Assembly: GCF_046630445.1 (NCBI RefSeq)
Contig: NC_092334.1
Location: forward strand, 110,975,001 to 111,039,000
Direction of reading: 5' to 3'
Length of the DNA stretch: 64,000 nucleotides
Source of the DNA: Rutidosis leptorrhynchoides
Lineage: Eukaryota > Streptophyta > Magnoliopsida > Asterales > Asteraceae
The notes beneath the pieces are model-generated. The model was not told where the DNA came from. It did not search any database and saw only the letters and a program-made list of their open reading frames with translations. A program made the translations under genes and the position numbers. Below are positions 1 through 13,728 of the stretch, one piece after another (position 1 is the first letter of the stretch; the number at the start of each line of letters is the position of its first letter).

Positions 1-1273
1 TGATAATTGAAAAGAATGATGAAAATCGAATAGAATAAGATGAATCATTGATACGTACTGTAGTTGTGTCGAGTATAGAAGGTCACGGGTAAGCAGAAAG
101 AGAGGAAAAAAAATAAAGGTGAAGATGATAGTGATATCAGACTTTAAATGTCGCGTGTACATATCAGATAATCTACACTCTTTAATTTATAACATACATA
201 GTAATAAATGATAAATTATAATTAATAAATAATAATAATAATAATAATATTGATAAAGATACTAATAATAATAAGTGTTAATAATAATAATATAATAATA
301 TTGATAATAATAACTATAAATATTGAATTATAACTAAATTAAAATTTGTAATTATTCTTATTATACTCATAATAATAACTATGCTCTTAAATAAATAAGT
401 CTAGATGTTTTTGTTGTACTCCACCAAATAAAGTTGTTTTCTAGCCAAAAAGATATATGACATGCATATCTAACTATATCCATTTACACATTAATTATTG
501 CTACATGCCAAGCATTAACTATTTGTCATTCATCTATTATTATGTACCGTACTTATATCTTATAATTTGATTTATGATAATGATTAAGTTGATGTAATGT
601 GAGTTAACATTATTAGTTGTAGCTTTATCATCTAAAGTTTCAATTCTAGAGATGTAAAGTGAGAACGAGTCTATTGGACCTATATAATGAATTCGAGATA
701 GAGTAACACAAGTAAGTGTTATCATGGTGAGTGAATTCATCCGTACAAAATCTGAAACTTATATTTACCGGGATAGTCAAGTTTGAATAAAGATTCGGGT
801 TTAAAATAAGATAGTATAATGAAGGTGCTAGATGGTACTTGATTAATTTGTACAAAAAGAAAACTAAAATAATGATCATAATTATTGGTTGGTTGATTAA
901 TGTCAAATTTGACACTATAGAAAATTGGAACGAGTTGGATTGATATAATAAGAAAGTTGGTTTGGTGGAAAGTGATGTTATAAGGATAAAAATAAAATAT
1001 AAATAAAATTAAAGATTAATTTAAAGATTAATAAACATAGAAATTATAAAGACAAAGTTACGAACGATTAGGACATAGCCACGATAATATTTTGTCTATA
1101 TACATTTTACATAACACATTTCATTATTTAGATATTTATCTGAAACAAATAAGTAGAACGTTATACATTTAATACTTCGTTAATATTTCTAAATCATAAT
1201 GTATTTCATTATATTCATATCAGCCAAATCGTCTATTGTTTTATTAACCTTTATTAATTTATTATTCACACAC

Positions 1274-1305
<32 letters not shown>

Positions 1306-1478
1306 TTCTATTTCTATTTACAATTAATGTTCGTGAATCGTCAGAAATGGTCGAAGGGTAATATCATATATGAAACAGTTCAAAATTTTTGAGACTCAGT
1401 TTAATAGACTTTGCTTATCTTGTTGAAACCATATAAGATTCAAGTTTAAAGTTGGTCGGAAATTCCCGGGTCATCACG
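1..1478 (-). repeat. 3' LTR of element A (partial)
   Basis: Nearly identical to 8210-8934 followed by 23362-24171. The minus-strand LTR start reads CGTGATGACCC, so the canonical T of TG is mutated to C. It is cut by the window edge. It contains an AC/AT microsatellite at about 1268-1304. Confidence 0.8.
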
Positions 1479-4400
1479 GTACCTACCCGTTAAAGAAATT
1501 TCGTCCCGAAATTTGAGTGAGGTCGTCATGGCTAACAATAAATATGTTTTCCTGACGAATATGAGCTGATAAACAGAGTTTTATCATTATTGAATAATAC
1601 AGATAAAATAATTCGATTATTCGAAGAGCACAAATGAAGCTATCACAAAAGATTGAAATGAGGAAAATAAGATTTGCCTTAGCTTTTGACGTAGTCAGGG
1701 TTGAATTTAGAAAATTAGGTGCGTCTTAGCTTTTGACGTTGACTTGGTTGAATTCCGAATTTCAAGAGATTTAAAGAAAATCTTCAAAATCTAAAATATT
1801 TGATTCTTCGGCAAATAAGGGAATTAGATTCCTCTTTATTAAATGCGATGGTTTGTTTCAATTTCTCTGTCGAATATTTTACTATAAATTAACTTCTTTC
1901 GTTCAGTTACTTTTACCATTCAATCCCCCACTCCAAAAGATTTGAAAATACTTAATCCAGTTTTGATCCTTGTCCTTATCCTTACTATCACAACAATCAT
2001 TCTCCTTCTCCAACTTCCACCGTAGGAATCTGCTTTCTTCTACTTTGCACTTGGGGTTATAGTGTTTTTAATTCTCTCGTGTCTTTATGTTGCGATAAAC
2101 ATTGATATACACGGTTTGTAATTTCTACGTTGTTATTGGGCTTTATATCTCCCCTTATATTTCAATGTCCCTATTTCTGTTTCCTATAATCATTGTCATC
2201 CATAGTTAATACTCCCTCTTATTTGATGCGATTTATACCCCCTTTTTATTTCGGAGCTCCATGCTTTTGTTTTCTTTTCGTAAGTAATGGTCCAGAATTT
2301 GTAAGTATGAAATTTCGAATGAACTTAATGTTCTAAGCAAGAAAGAACGAAGTCACGTGATTTGATTTGTCAAATTACCTGAATCACTGAGAATAGAACT
2401 ATCAAGAATATACTTTCTTGATATGTTCAGAAGTTAAGCAGAATGAAAGAGTTATGTAACATGGCACATGATAACGTTATAATCTGTGAATCACCACGTT
2501 CCATTAGAAACTCAGCATTACTTACTGTAATATAATCACGTTGATCAAGTGTCATTATATTATACTAACTCATGCATCAGTTCCCAACACTACTTCAATA
2601 TCATTCATATTTTAATCTCAAAAGTTACAGAATATAGAAGCTAATAGTTTCTCATATGATGTCATACTGATAGCTCAAAGAGATAAATGATTTCAGATAG
2701 GATTAGTTATGAAATATATTCAGAAATATCGAGGATATTTATAACAAAAGATACGATAATATATTTGAATATCTAAGATCAGAGGATGATGGAGACTATT
2801 GTCCGCAAAGGGTTAGAGTAAGGAACAAGATATTCGCTAAAGACTTCGGCAGGCATTGAATCATTTGGATTCTTTGAAGTCAAACTTATTCTTTGTGATT
2901 TGTCCACAGTTTCCTTCATTGTTTCGCATAATCCGCTTTTCGGTACTAAATTTTCTATTGGGTGTTTCCAATACTCCATTCTTTATCATCAAACTTTCGA
3001 CGGTTAAGATCGTGTACTGTTTTTACTGCTATATTCAGTTGTCAGAATTTGGAGTATTGATTTGTAGACTGGGTGCTTTTCAAAATTTCTGAGTGGAAGA
3101 TCATAATTCTAAGAGATAAGGATTTTATGTATACTTATAACTGTTGATGTAAGCATGCTGCGAGATTTCAAAATACAGATTGCTAATTCCCGGTAGTTGG
3201 TAGAGTAATTCTCGTTATAAGATGTAAATGAGTAAACGATTGGGGTTCACTACATATAGTGATTTTTCGGAAAGTCAAAGATCAACGGAGTAGTTGGTAA
3301 ATTTATTGCTAATGTGGCGATATATGAAAGGTTCCTCAGTAACGATGGTGAAAGGGTAACGTATATATCAAGGTTATAATAAGACTGTTTCGACTGGAGA
3401 ATCGAAGCTGACTTGTTGAAGCTGTGACAAAACTCGCTACCTTAATAAGGGATTGTAAAGTTATTTTGGGTAATAATAATGCTAAAGAAGATTGCACAGC
3501 TACGTGTTAAACGTTTACTCTGGTTCCGAGTGTTTTTTGGGTGCATAACTATATGTATCAATCTTTTCTTCCATAGATGAAGTGCGGTTGGTTCATCTTT
3601 TCAGTTATTTCTTAATTGAGAGGTTTCAAGAATCATGAAAGATTTGAACGCAGATTGTAATCGTCGAGATACAAATGAAGTTTAAGATGAAATCAAGTGG
3701 CAAACTTGAAGAATGTTTAGTTTCATATGTTATTATCAAGATTTTAATTCATTTTAATTATCCAATGTTATTAGTCCACAGTCGATAGTCCACGGTAACA
3801 GTCTAATAATTCATATATAGTTTAATATATAATATTCGAATTAATTAATACGTGTCGTGACCCGTATACGTCTCAGACTCGATCACAACTCAAAGTATAT
3901 ATATTATTATATAATCAACCTTAACCCTGTATAGAGAACTCAATCATTACTGCATATAGAGTGTCTATGGTTATTCCAAATAATATATATATATGCGTCG
4001 ATATGATATGTCAAAACCTTGTATACGTATCCCGATATTTAAAGTGCGTAAAATAAATACAGAAATTAAATGACAATAAATAAAATTGCGAGAATGTAAA
4101 TTGCGATAATTAAATTGCGATAAATAAAATGTAATCAGTTACCTAGGAACAATTAGCTAGGAACAGTTAGCGTGGATTCTTAACACAGTTTCTCATAGTT
4201 AATTAGTCTGTTTCTAACAAATTTTATTTTGTCATATGTTTTCTTCATTATGCCACTTGTTGGATTCTGATAGGTCAAAATCCGAATATGAAATTGAATA
4301 AAAATGGTTATTCTGCGGTGAACAGATACGTATATCGGTGGTTGTAAGTAAGATAGTAAATGACTGTTGAATCAGATTCGAAGAATGTACAGCATAACTT

Positions 4401-4816
4401 ATTAATGTGAAATCTAAATATTCCTCGGGTATTACCTACCCGTTAAAATATTTTCATCATTAACGGTTTGTACGAAAGAATTTTAATTACAATCTTTATG
4501 AAAATATATATACATATATATTTTCTTCAGATGTAATTATGGATTTAATGAGTCAATATGATATTAAACTTATTTAATTTTCGGTTTGAGCTAAGATAAG
4601 TAATCTCTAAAACTTTTAGAAACCACATATTCTTCGCAGAATATTTCTTCAATGAAGTTATGAATTAATACTTCATCGTTCATTGTTGTTGGTACTCCAT
4701 GGTATCCATGGTGCGCATGACGTTGATGTTCGCGCGACAGATTGTGAAGTTGAGGTTTGCGATGCGGTTATTTTTGGTGGTGGTAATGGTACGGTTGGCG
4801 TTGGTGGTGGTACTGG
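1479..4816 (-). other. Element A internal region, 3' non-coding part
   Basis: This is about 3.3 kb between the small ORF and the 3' LTR. The end next to the LTR carries AAATTTCGGGACGAAATTT and a GGGTAGGTAC purine-rich tract before the LTR, the counterpart of 55878-55910 in element C. A second GGGTAGGTA-like tract lies near 4435-4446. A short reading frame at 2779-2979 shares its peptide pattern (MKE-VDKSQ, SKN-NDS-PAE) with 54479-54739 of element C. No enzyme domain is recognised. Confidence 0.6.
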
Positions 4817-5251
4817 TTATGCTGCTGGTGCTGCTGCTGGTGTTTGTAACCTTCGCACCATATTCTCTAAAGTCACTACCCGAGCGCGAAGCTCGTTGAC
4901 TTCTTCTATTACACCGGGGTGATTTTCGGTTCGGACTAGCGGATAAATATAATCTAGAATTTGGTATAGTATATAATCGTGGTGAGATACTCTGGAAATG
5001 AGAGAAAAGATGGTGTTTCGAACAGGTTCACCGGTAAGTGCTTCAGGTTCTTCGCCAATAGGCCAATGTGGCAGATGGAAATGATCACCTTCTTCTTGTC
5101 TCCAATGATTGAGGAGGCTACGAACCCATCCCCAATTCATCCAGAATAGATGATGACTGATTGATTGATCCATTCCAGTCACACTGCTTTCGGAGCTTGA
5201 GTGGGATTCCATTTTGGAATCCGAGTGACTTGAATTAATGACGAATTCCAT
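4817..5251 (-). CDS. Small ORF of unknown function, element A copy (144 aa)
   Basis: The product is not assigned to a family. The chain begins with a Ser-rich segment, followed by a Trp-rich block (motifs GMDQSISHHLFW and WGWVR), an ALTGEP(V/I)RNTIFSLISRVS block, and a predicted coiled coil near the C-terminus (EEVNELRARVVTLENMVRRL). It ends in a short Ala/Pro tail at a TAA. The same protein, with the same stop position, occurs in element C (52599-53114), and a broken copy occurs in B (about 24400-24836). It lies about 370 bases downstream of the primer site, where gag normally begins, so it may be a reduced gag N-terminus or an accessory protein. No CCHC knuckle is present. The ORF is open, but its activity is unknown. 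Confidence 0.6.
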   Translation of the reverse strand: MEFVINSSHSDSKMESHSSSESSVTGMDQSISHHLFWMNWGWVRSLLNHWRQEEGDHFHLPHWPIGEEPEALTGEPVRNTIFSLISRVSHHDYILYQILDYIYPLVRTENHPGVIEEVNELRARVVTLENMVRRLQTPAAAPAA

Positions 5252-5621
5252 TTCGTACGATTGAATAGAGAATTTTTAGATATGAAATTATTTTCTGGCT
5301 ATCGGATGGTATTCTAATCACATAGAATATCCATATATATAGAACAAAAGGTTTCGTAGATTACGGAGGAATTTACGGGATACGCCATGTAAGGTTTACA
5401 GTAACAGATACGCTAAGATATGAATTTTGTCTATACACTATTCATACAATCAATGCAGCAAGACGTGTCTAGACTAAGAATGATAAGCAGATAATTTTTG
5501 ACACAAAATGATAAGCAAAACTTTTTGACATGCAGATCAGGTCGAGGTACAGACTCACTAATGCATCCTAACGACTACTAGTTAGACACACTAATGCAAG
5601 ACCTGGTTCGCTACGACCACT

Positions 5622-5633
5622 GCTCTGATACCA
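5622..5633 (-). promoter_or_regulatory. Primer binding site, tRNA-iMet type (element A)
   Basis: The minus strand reads TGGTATCAGAGC, complementary to the 3' end of plant initiator tRNA-Met. Two bases separate it from the LTR end at 5636. Confidence 0.85.
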
Positions 5634-7370
5634 ACTGTAGCGACCCATCCTAATCCATCTAGACGAAGTCCATATCGATTACAAACGATTCACAATAGTT
5701 GATTACATCGCGAGGTACTTGACCTCTATATGATACATTTTACAAACATTGCATTCATTTTTGAAAAGACAATCTTTCATTACATCAAAAGTTGACGACA
5801 TGCATACCATTTCATAATATATCCAACTATATTTGACTTAATAATAATCTTGATGAACTCAACGACTCGAATGCAACGTCTTTTGAAATATGTCATGAAT
5901 GACTCCAAGTAATATCTTTTAAATGAGCAAATGCACAGCGGAAGATTTCTTTCATACCTGAGAATAAACATGCTTTAAAGTGTCAACCAAAAGGTTGGTG
6001 AGTTCATTAGTTTAACATAAATAATCATTTCCAACATTTTAATAGACCACAAGATTTTCATTTCTCATAAATATACGTCCCATGCATAGAGACAAAAATA
6101 ATCATTCATATGGATTGAACACCTGGTAACCGACATTAACAAGATGCATATAAGAATATCCCCTATCATTCCGGGACACCCTTCGGATATGATATAAATT
6201 TCGAAGTACTAAAGCATCTGGTACTTTGGATGGGGTTTATTAGGCCCAATAGATCTATCTTTAGGATTCGCGTCAATTAGGGTGTCTGTTCCCTAATTCT
6301 TAGATTACCAGACTAAAAAGGGGCATATTCAGTTTAATAATCCAGCCATAGAATGTAGTTTTAAGTACTTGTGTCTATTTCGTCAAACATTTATAAAGGC
6401 GCATGTATTCTCAGTCTCAAAAATATATATTGCAAAAGCATTTAAAAATGGAGTAATGAAACTCACCTAATGTATTTTGTAGTAAAAATACATATGACTA
6501 TAATGAACAATGCAGGGTTGGCATCGGATTCACGAACCTATATCAATTATATATACTAAAACATATAATCGTAATTGAGCTAGTTTATATATATTATTAT
6601 TAATAATATATTTGTTATATTAAATGTCATTTGGGTAAATTTAATATATTTATTTTATGTATTTATATAACTATTATTTAACCTTCATTATAACATATTG
6701 ATAATAAAATTTATATTAACGTTTATACATGATAAAAATATATATTTATATATTAATTGATATATTTTATATATAACTTAATTAGTATCATTTTAATAAT
6801 AGAAATATAGTGATATGTAATAATAATAATAATACTTAGATTTAATTATGATAATAATAGTTTTGATGATAATACTAGTCATTAGTTTGTAATAATAATA
6901 ATAATAATATAAATAATAATAACAATAATAATAATACTTTTAATAATAACGATAATACTAATAATAATAACAAAAATGATAATTTATGTAAAAATGATAG
7001 TTTTGATAATTTTAATTATAATGATATTAATAATATTATTAATGATAATATTAATAAATTTAATAATGATAATAATACTAAAAATGATAATTTTTAATAA
7101 AAATGATACTTTTAAAAATAATGATAATTCATTTAATCAACACCTAATTATAATTATGTTCGTAACATTATCTACATTTTATCTTAATCCTACCTATCTC
7201 AAAATGCTTAAATTATAAACTTCATATTGTTATAATTTATATCTACCAACATATTCATCATGTTTTAATTAATAATATTAATAATACTAATAACAATAAT
7301 AATGACTAGATAACAATACTTATATTAGTAATATTAATAGTTAACAATGATAATAAATCTTAATAATAAT

Positions 7371-7489
<119 letters not shown>

Positions 7490-7536
7490 TAATAAACTAC
7501 CTTATAATCGAGTTCTAAAAATATTTGACCATTGCA

Positions 7537-7597
7537 GGGCTCGAACCCGAGACCTCTCGCTCACCCGCACTAACACCCAACCATTACACTGGCTCGA
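7537..7597 (-). other. tRNA-like A-box/B-box segment in LTR A
   Basis: The minus strand carries GGGTTCGAGCCC (7537-7548), matching the pol III B-box consensus. About 35 bases upstream is an A-box-like GAGCCAGTGTAATGG (7581-7595). A related segment sits at the equivalent place in LTR B. No tRNA cloverleaf can be completed, so this is not a tRNA gene; it may be SINE-derived. Confidence 0.45.
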
Positions 7598-8445
7598 TTT
7601 ATCTGAATAAACCAACAGTCCTTTTCTTTTTAACCCTATGTTCCTGTTTTCCTTATTTCTTCATCTTCCTCTCAGTGTTATTCGATCAGAGTAAAATACC
7701 CAAAATCACGAATTCTATGTTTGAACTAAGATGTGCAATTGAAACGTAAACAACTAGAATAGGTTGAATGGAATCATCCGAACAGAAAAAGAAAAAAAAA
7801 TATATCATCGGTAGCAGACGCAGGAACCCATTGAAACTCAATTCGCGTTTTAAAGATTTAGACCCTTTTAGATTATACATATAACATAAAATTGGTAGTA
7901 AATCCCTCATGGAAACTTTCTGGATTCTTAATTTCAATAGACACATCTTATAAAACTCCAATTTGATCTTTGAAACACAGTTGACTTTTTTTCTTCGAAA
8001 TCTTTGACTCGTAAATTGATCTTTGTTTGTTCGAATTGGGATTTGAAAAATTGCAGATAGAATCACGATTTGATTTAGGTCCTTTCTGCATTTTTAGTTT
8101 TTTTTTTATTTTGACTCAAATCGAGCTTTTGATTTTTCAACTCAAGAACATGAATATCGAGTTTTTAATTTTTCTGCCTAAATTCTTCAATTCATAGTAT
8201 TTGAGGTATTGATAATTGAAAAGAATGATGAAAATCGAATAGAATAAGATGAATCATTGATACGTACTGCAGTTGTGTCGAGTATAGAAGGTCACGGGTA
8301 AGCAGAAAGAGAGGGAAACAAATAAAGGTGAAGATGATAGTGATATCAGACTTTAAATGTCGCGTGTACATATCAGATAATCTACACTCTGTAATTTATA
8401 ACATACATAGTAATAAATGATAAATTATAATTAATAAATTATAAT

Positions 8446-8476
<31 letters not shown>

Positions 8477-8929
8477 TTGATAAAGATACTAATAATAATA
8501 AGTGTTAATAATAATAATATAAGAATATTGATAATAATAACTATAAATATTGAATTATAACTAAATTAAAATTTGTAATTATTCTTATTATACTCATAAT
8601 AATAACTATGCTCTTAAATAAACAAGTCTAGATGTTTTTGTTGTACTCCACCAAATAAAGTTGTTTTCTAGCCAAAAAGATATATGACATGCATATCTAA
8701 CTATATCCATTTACACATTAATTATTGCTACATGCCAAGCATTAACTATTTGTCATTCATCTATTATTATGTACCGTACTTATATCTTATAATTTGATTT
8801 ATGATAATGATTAAGTTGATGTAATGTAAGTTAACATTATTAGTTGTAGCTTTATCATCTAAAGTTTCAATTCTAGAGATGGAAAGTGAGAACGAGTCTA
8901 TTGGACCTATATGATGAATTCGAGATACA

Positions 8930-8934
8930 GTAAC
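8930..8934. repeat. Target site duplication of Athila-1 (left copy)
   Basis: GTAAC here is repeated at 23357-23361. Removing the insert and one copy gives the continuous sequence seen at about 700-715 in the other LTR of element A. Confidence 0.95.
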
Positions 8935-10303
8935 TGATGTTATGCGAGGTGTATATAAAATAGCTTTATTTTTACAACGAAAAACTATTAAATACGATAC
9001 AATTTTACACAAGATATTTATTTATTTATAGAATGGATATACTTAAACCTTTCTACAACACTTATAGGCAGTGTACCTAATCGTACAGTAGTGTAGTTTT
9101 TAGTAAGTCCGGTTCGTTCCACAGGGAAAATCTTTAAACAAAGCTTAACGCTATATAAGTTTTAATTTATAAAAATAAAAATATATAAATAAGTAATATT
9201 ATTATTATAAAAGGAGGGTTTTTACCGTTTAATGACCGGTTTGTCAATTTTAATAACTTTAGTCGCAGTTAAAACCTAATGTAAAATAATAAAAATAAAT
9301 ATAACTTAATTTAAAGCGTAAAGTAAATAACGATAAGGAAATTGCGATAAATAAAAGTGCGATAAAATAAAATTGCGATAATTAAAAAGTATGATAATTA
9401 AAAGTGCAATTAAATACAATGACAATAAATAAAAGTGCGATAATTAGAAGTGCAATTAAATGTAAAATAAAGGAAATTAAATATGAAATAAAATAATTAT
9501 GCTTATTTAAACTTCCGTAATCATGATGTTTGACGTGTTGATTTTAGTTTTATACCCATGGGTTAATTGTCCTTTGTCCTGGATTATTTAATATGTCCGT
9601 CTGGTTTTTGTCCATAACAGTCCATCAGTCATAAATATAAAGTGCGAGTATCCTCGTCAAATTATCCTTATACCCGAAGTTAAATATTCCAACTAATTGG
9701 GGACTTAAACTGTAACAAGGTTTTATTACTTTGTTTAATAATTACACCAGGTTATCGACTGCGTGTAACCCAAGGTTTTAATACTTTGTTATCAATTATG
9801 CCAAGTGTCCTTGTACATAATTTCACCCCTGTTTTAATAATTCCATAGACTATTAATCCATTCCCGTGTCCGGTTAAATGAACGATTATTCGTACATATA
9901 AATATCCCGCCCATCGTGTCCGATCAAGTGTATATGGTTATTTATAGGGACGTCCAATTGTAAATCTTTATATTAAAATTAACAAACTATCATTTAGTTA
10001 AACAAATATAAAGCCCATTAATAGCCCATAGTCTAATTTCCACAAGTGTCGTTCTTTTCTCCAAACCCCAATTATGGTACAAAGCCCAATTACCCAATTT
10101 TAATATTTTTAGCCCAACATCATGATTACTTCGTCTTAAATAAGCATAATAATAATTTAGCTACGAGACATTAATGTAAAAAGGTTGAACATAACTTACA
10201 ATAATTAAAAATAGCGTAGCGTTACACGGACAGAATTTCGACTTACACCCTTACAACATTCGCTAACAAACCCTTATTATTAGAAATTAAAATATAAATA
10301 TAA

Positions 10304-10374
<71 letters not shown>

Positions 10375-10973
10375 GTTGATAGAGAGATTGATAAAAGGAT
10401 ATTTAAAACGGATCAAGTGCGTTGGCTTTTATAGGCAGTTTCAGAATTTGGGGCTCCGCGAGTCGCGGCATTTTTGCACTACAAACTCCGCGAGTCGCGG
10501 AGTTCGTAAATCCAGCTCACACAAGTTTGGATCCAAGTCTGCCGACGGTTTTAATATATAAATTTAATATATATATATAATTTATATAATTAATTATATA
10601 TTATATTATATTTATATACATAGTTAACTTGTAATTTTTAGTCCGTTGCGTCGAGCGTTGAGAGTTGACTCTGGTCCCGGTTCCAGATTTTCGAACGTCC
10701 TTGCGTACAATTTAATATCTTGTACTTTGCATTTTGAATCTTGTACTCTTGTAATTCTGAGACGTTTCTTATCAATAATTGGAACCTCTTTAATTGTATT
10801 TTGTACTTTTGAGCTTTTTGGTCGTTTGCATCTTCAATTCGTCGAATCTATCTTTTGTCTTTACCTTTTATTATTTAACCGAATATCACTTGTAAATAGG
10901 ACAATTGCAACTAAAAGCTTGTCTTTCTTGAGGAATAATGCTATGAAATATATGTTCGTTTTTAGCATTATCA
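8935..10973 (-). repeat. 3' LTR of Athila-1
   Basis: Pairs with 21253-23356. It includes an (AT)n run at about 10310-10372, paired GC palindromes at 10454-10504 and a TATA motif at 10426-10433. Confidence 0.93.
10454..10504. repeat. Paired GC palindromes in U3 of Athila-1 3' LTR
   Basis: CTCCGCGAGTCGCGG at 10454-10468, and a perfect inverted repeat with 10-bp arms around a single G at 10484-10504 with the same core. Both lie 20-75 bases upstream (minus strand) of a TATA box in otherwise AT-rich sequence. Confidence 0.85.
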
Positions 10974-10988
10974 AATATTCCCACACTT
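10974..10988 (-). promoter_or_regulatory. Polypurine-tract-like site of Athila-1
   Basis: The minus strand reads AAGTGTGGGAATATT directly before the 3' LTR, the position of the plus-strand primer. Similar GTGTGGG motifs recur inside the element. Confidence 0.6.
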
Positions 10989-13728
10989 GAGCGTTGCTTG
11001 TCCTCAAGCAATATAGTCTTGAAATAAAAATACTTGAATCACTTCTTTATTCTTCACACTTTGTACATCAGTGATTTCAATACGGCGGTATGAACAATGG
11101 TAGTAACGATGTGGTTTACAGTCCCACATGACTATAAAATTTATATCCATTAAGGAAATTGGATCTTTATGAAAATATTTGATCTTTTGAAAATTCATTC
11201 TAGCTTTTACCCTAGTTAAGTTTTCCGGAATAACCCTTCACCGGTGTTTGCAAATTCTTTTTGTGGGTTTGGTGGGTTTCATATTTGAAATTTTTAGCTC
11301 AAAACTTGTGGTTTTGTGTCACCCACTTGCTAACCTTGTATTGGGAAAGCAACACATCCAGTATACTTGCTCCGTATATTACCTTTCGGTAAACTACCGT
11401 CCGGTTGTAAAGGAAAGCGTTGAACAAGCAACTGTTAAGGCAATGTCCCCTGACATTCTTTTAATTATGGTCTATAACGTATCGGATGCAATTACTATCC
11501 TTGGTAGGAGCAATAGTAAAGCTCACCCTTATAATTTTCCGGTCTGGCACAAGGTCCTGTCTTTGACCATGCTATGCAACCACCGTTCTTACGGTTGACA
11601 CCCGATTTGGTTCAGGTGACCTAATGAATTCCAGGTGAATTCCTAGGATTTTACGTTCAATGGTAATGAACGCATTGAAAATGGGTTTTCAGAAAACAAA
11701 TCGGTTTGTAATTTTGATCAAAATATTTTCTTGTTCAAGCTCGAGTTTAGATATCATCGAATTCCATGAGCTTGTAATTCTCAATCTTTAAGGTCAATCT
11801 CTAGGATTGAGTAATATCAGTCTTAAAAGCTGATTTTTGATCTTTAAAGGAGATTATCCTTTCTGGGGGTCTGATTCATTAGTCTTATCCAGCTAATTTG
11901 CACGGCGTCCTCCCCATTTTACGAGACAGATCCTCTCATGGTTAGGATAAGTCTGACCACTTGGCGACCCTGTTTGATGCTGAGGTCCGTGGATTTCCTG
12001 CTGATTTTAGTGATGACTTTTCTAGATTTTTCGTCAACCTACAGATGGTCTGGACGACAACTTCATGACCTAAATCAAGAAGCGCGTGTCTTTTTCGGAA
12101 GACTTTACTTCCTTTTAATGATGGAATTGATTCATCGTGTAGATCCATCTCTTCTTTTCTTTCATCGGGTAAAACAGTTAATTATCGTCCAAAACAAAAT
12201 TATTTTCAATTTTTTGTACAAAAATATGTGATATATATTTTGAATAACTTGGTAAAAATTTCGCACACTTGGCTTTTATTTTCTTTTCTTTGCCTTTTTA
12301 TTTTCCTCTATTCCATTTTAAATGAATTTTAACATTTTGGTTTGTTTCTCAATTTATGTCATTTCCAAGGTAACAATAATTTCGATGTTAACACCTAGTT
12401 TTATCGTTCATAAATATGTATAAACATGATTTTCAGTTCATTTAGTTGAAATTTTTTTTTAAAAATTTTACTAGAAGTGGGTAGTCAGTATATAAGACTA
12501 GGGCTGTTCTTTATTATCAGAGAGCACTAGATTCTAATACAACTACTGCGTTACTGGTATTTTTAATGGTAACCAAGTGTTTAAATTAAAAAAATTTAAA
12601 ATTCTGAAAGAATTTAACCCCTTCCCACACTTAAGATTTTGCAATGCCCTCATTTGCAAGAAATCAGTAAACTTTAAATTATTGAGGGTGATTAGCGTAG
12701 AAAAATGATTAAATTTTACCAAAGTTTCCAAACATATTGAATTTTTTTTTTTTAGAAATCTTTAACTTATAAAACAAATTAATAAATTAATTTTAAAATT
12801 TTGTTTCCCTTGTTATTTAGGACGAGGTCGTTTCGGAACGTTGTCCTAGTCCGTCCCTCGACAAAATTTTAAAATTTGTCTTTTTGAAGCGTCGTTTTAA
12901 AAGCAAAGATTTTTGGGTTTTTTAATTTTTTTGGCATACTTTAATTCAATAAGATTAAAAATAATGATAATAAAAGTTCTCGTTCCTCCCTTGGGTAAAG
13001 CAATTTCGGTTCAACAACTTAGTCTTCAACTTACGACGAATTTTTAAAAATCATATTTTTAACTTAGCAAAATAAAGTAAATTTTTGTTTTTAAATTCAC
13101 ACCAAACTTAAATTTAAAATGCATAAAATTAAAAATTCACACCAAACTTATATTATATTTTTGTTTTCATACAAACTTATATTAAAATATTAATTTTCCA
13201 AATATTTACAATTTTAAATATATTGATTTTAAAAAGTTTACAATATTTATTTAATATTAATTTATTAATTTTTTTAAAAAATATGGTAAAAATAAAATTA
13301 AAAATCTTTTTTTCTTTTATCCCACTTTAATCAATCAAATATTATCAAAAATATACGCCCCACTTTTCGGTAAAGTAATTTCGGTTCCATAACCTAGTTT
13401 AACTCATGACGAATTTTTGAAATATTTTGTGTTGATTGATTAAAGATATTTATACCTTAAGAATAAACGTTAAATTTCGCAGTGATGTAATAAATTTTTG
13501 TATGATATCAATAATTTCGGTCGCAAGACCTAATTTCATCGAATACCAATTTAATACTTTATAGCGAACAAATTAGCGTTTATTATCAAAAGGTTAAAAA
13601 TAAAAATAAAAATAAAAACTGTACAAACTTACCTGTGAAATAGATTTCTTAGTGATATGCTCTAGCCCACTCATAAGATAGTCGGACTAATTGATTTTCC
13701 ATGGCTACATAGGCGTAACCTCGAGCAT
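10989..13728 (-). other. Athila-1 3' non-coding region
   Basis: The part up to about 12739 is closely similar to 60609-62337 of Athila-2; beyond that the two elements diverge. No sense-strand ORF is recognised. Antisense frames at 11248-11598 and 11938-12231 are also open in Athila-2 (60863-61213, 61553-61858), but their products are not recognised. 12740-13728 is very AT-rich, with no feature seen. Confidence 0.7.

Noticed and set aside
1268..1304. CRISPR-like or other structured repeat arrays
   Set aside because: All short tandem arrays in the window are mono-, di- or trinucleotide microsatellites in a plant genome; no spacer-repeat pattern.
7537..7597. tRNA gene
   Set aside because: B-box is good but no acceptor stem, anticodon loop or complete cloverleaf can be formed; the same holds for 27342-27397.
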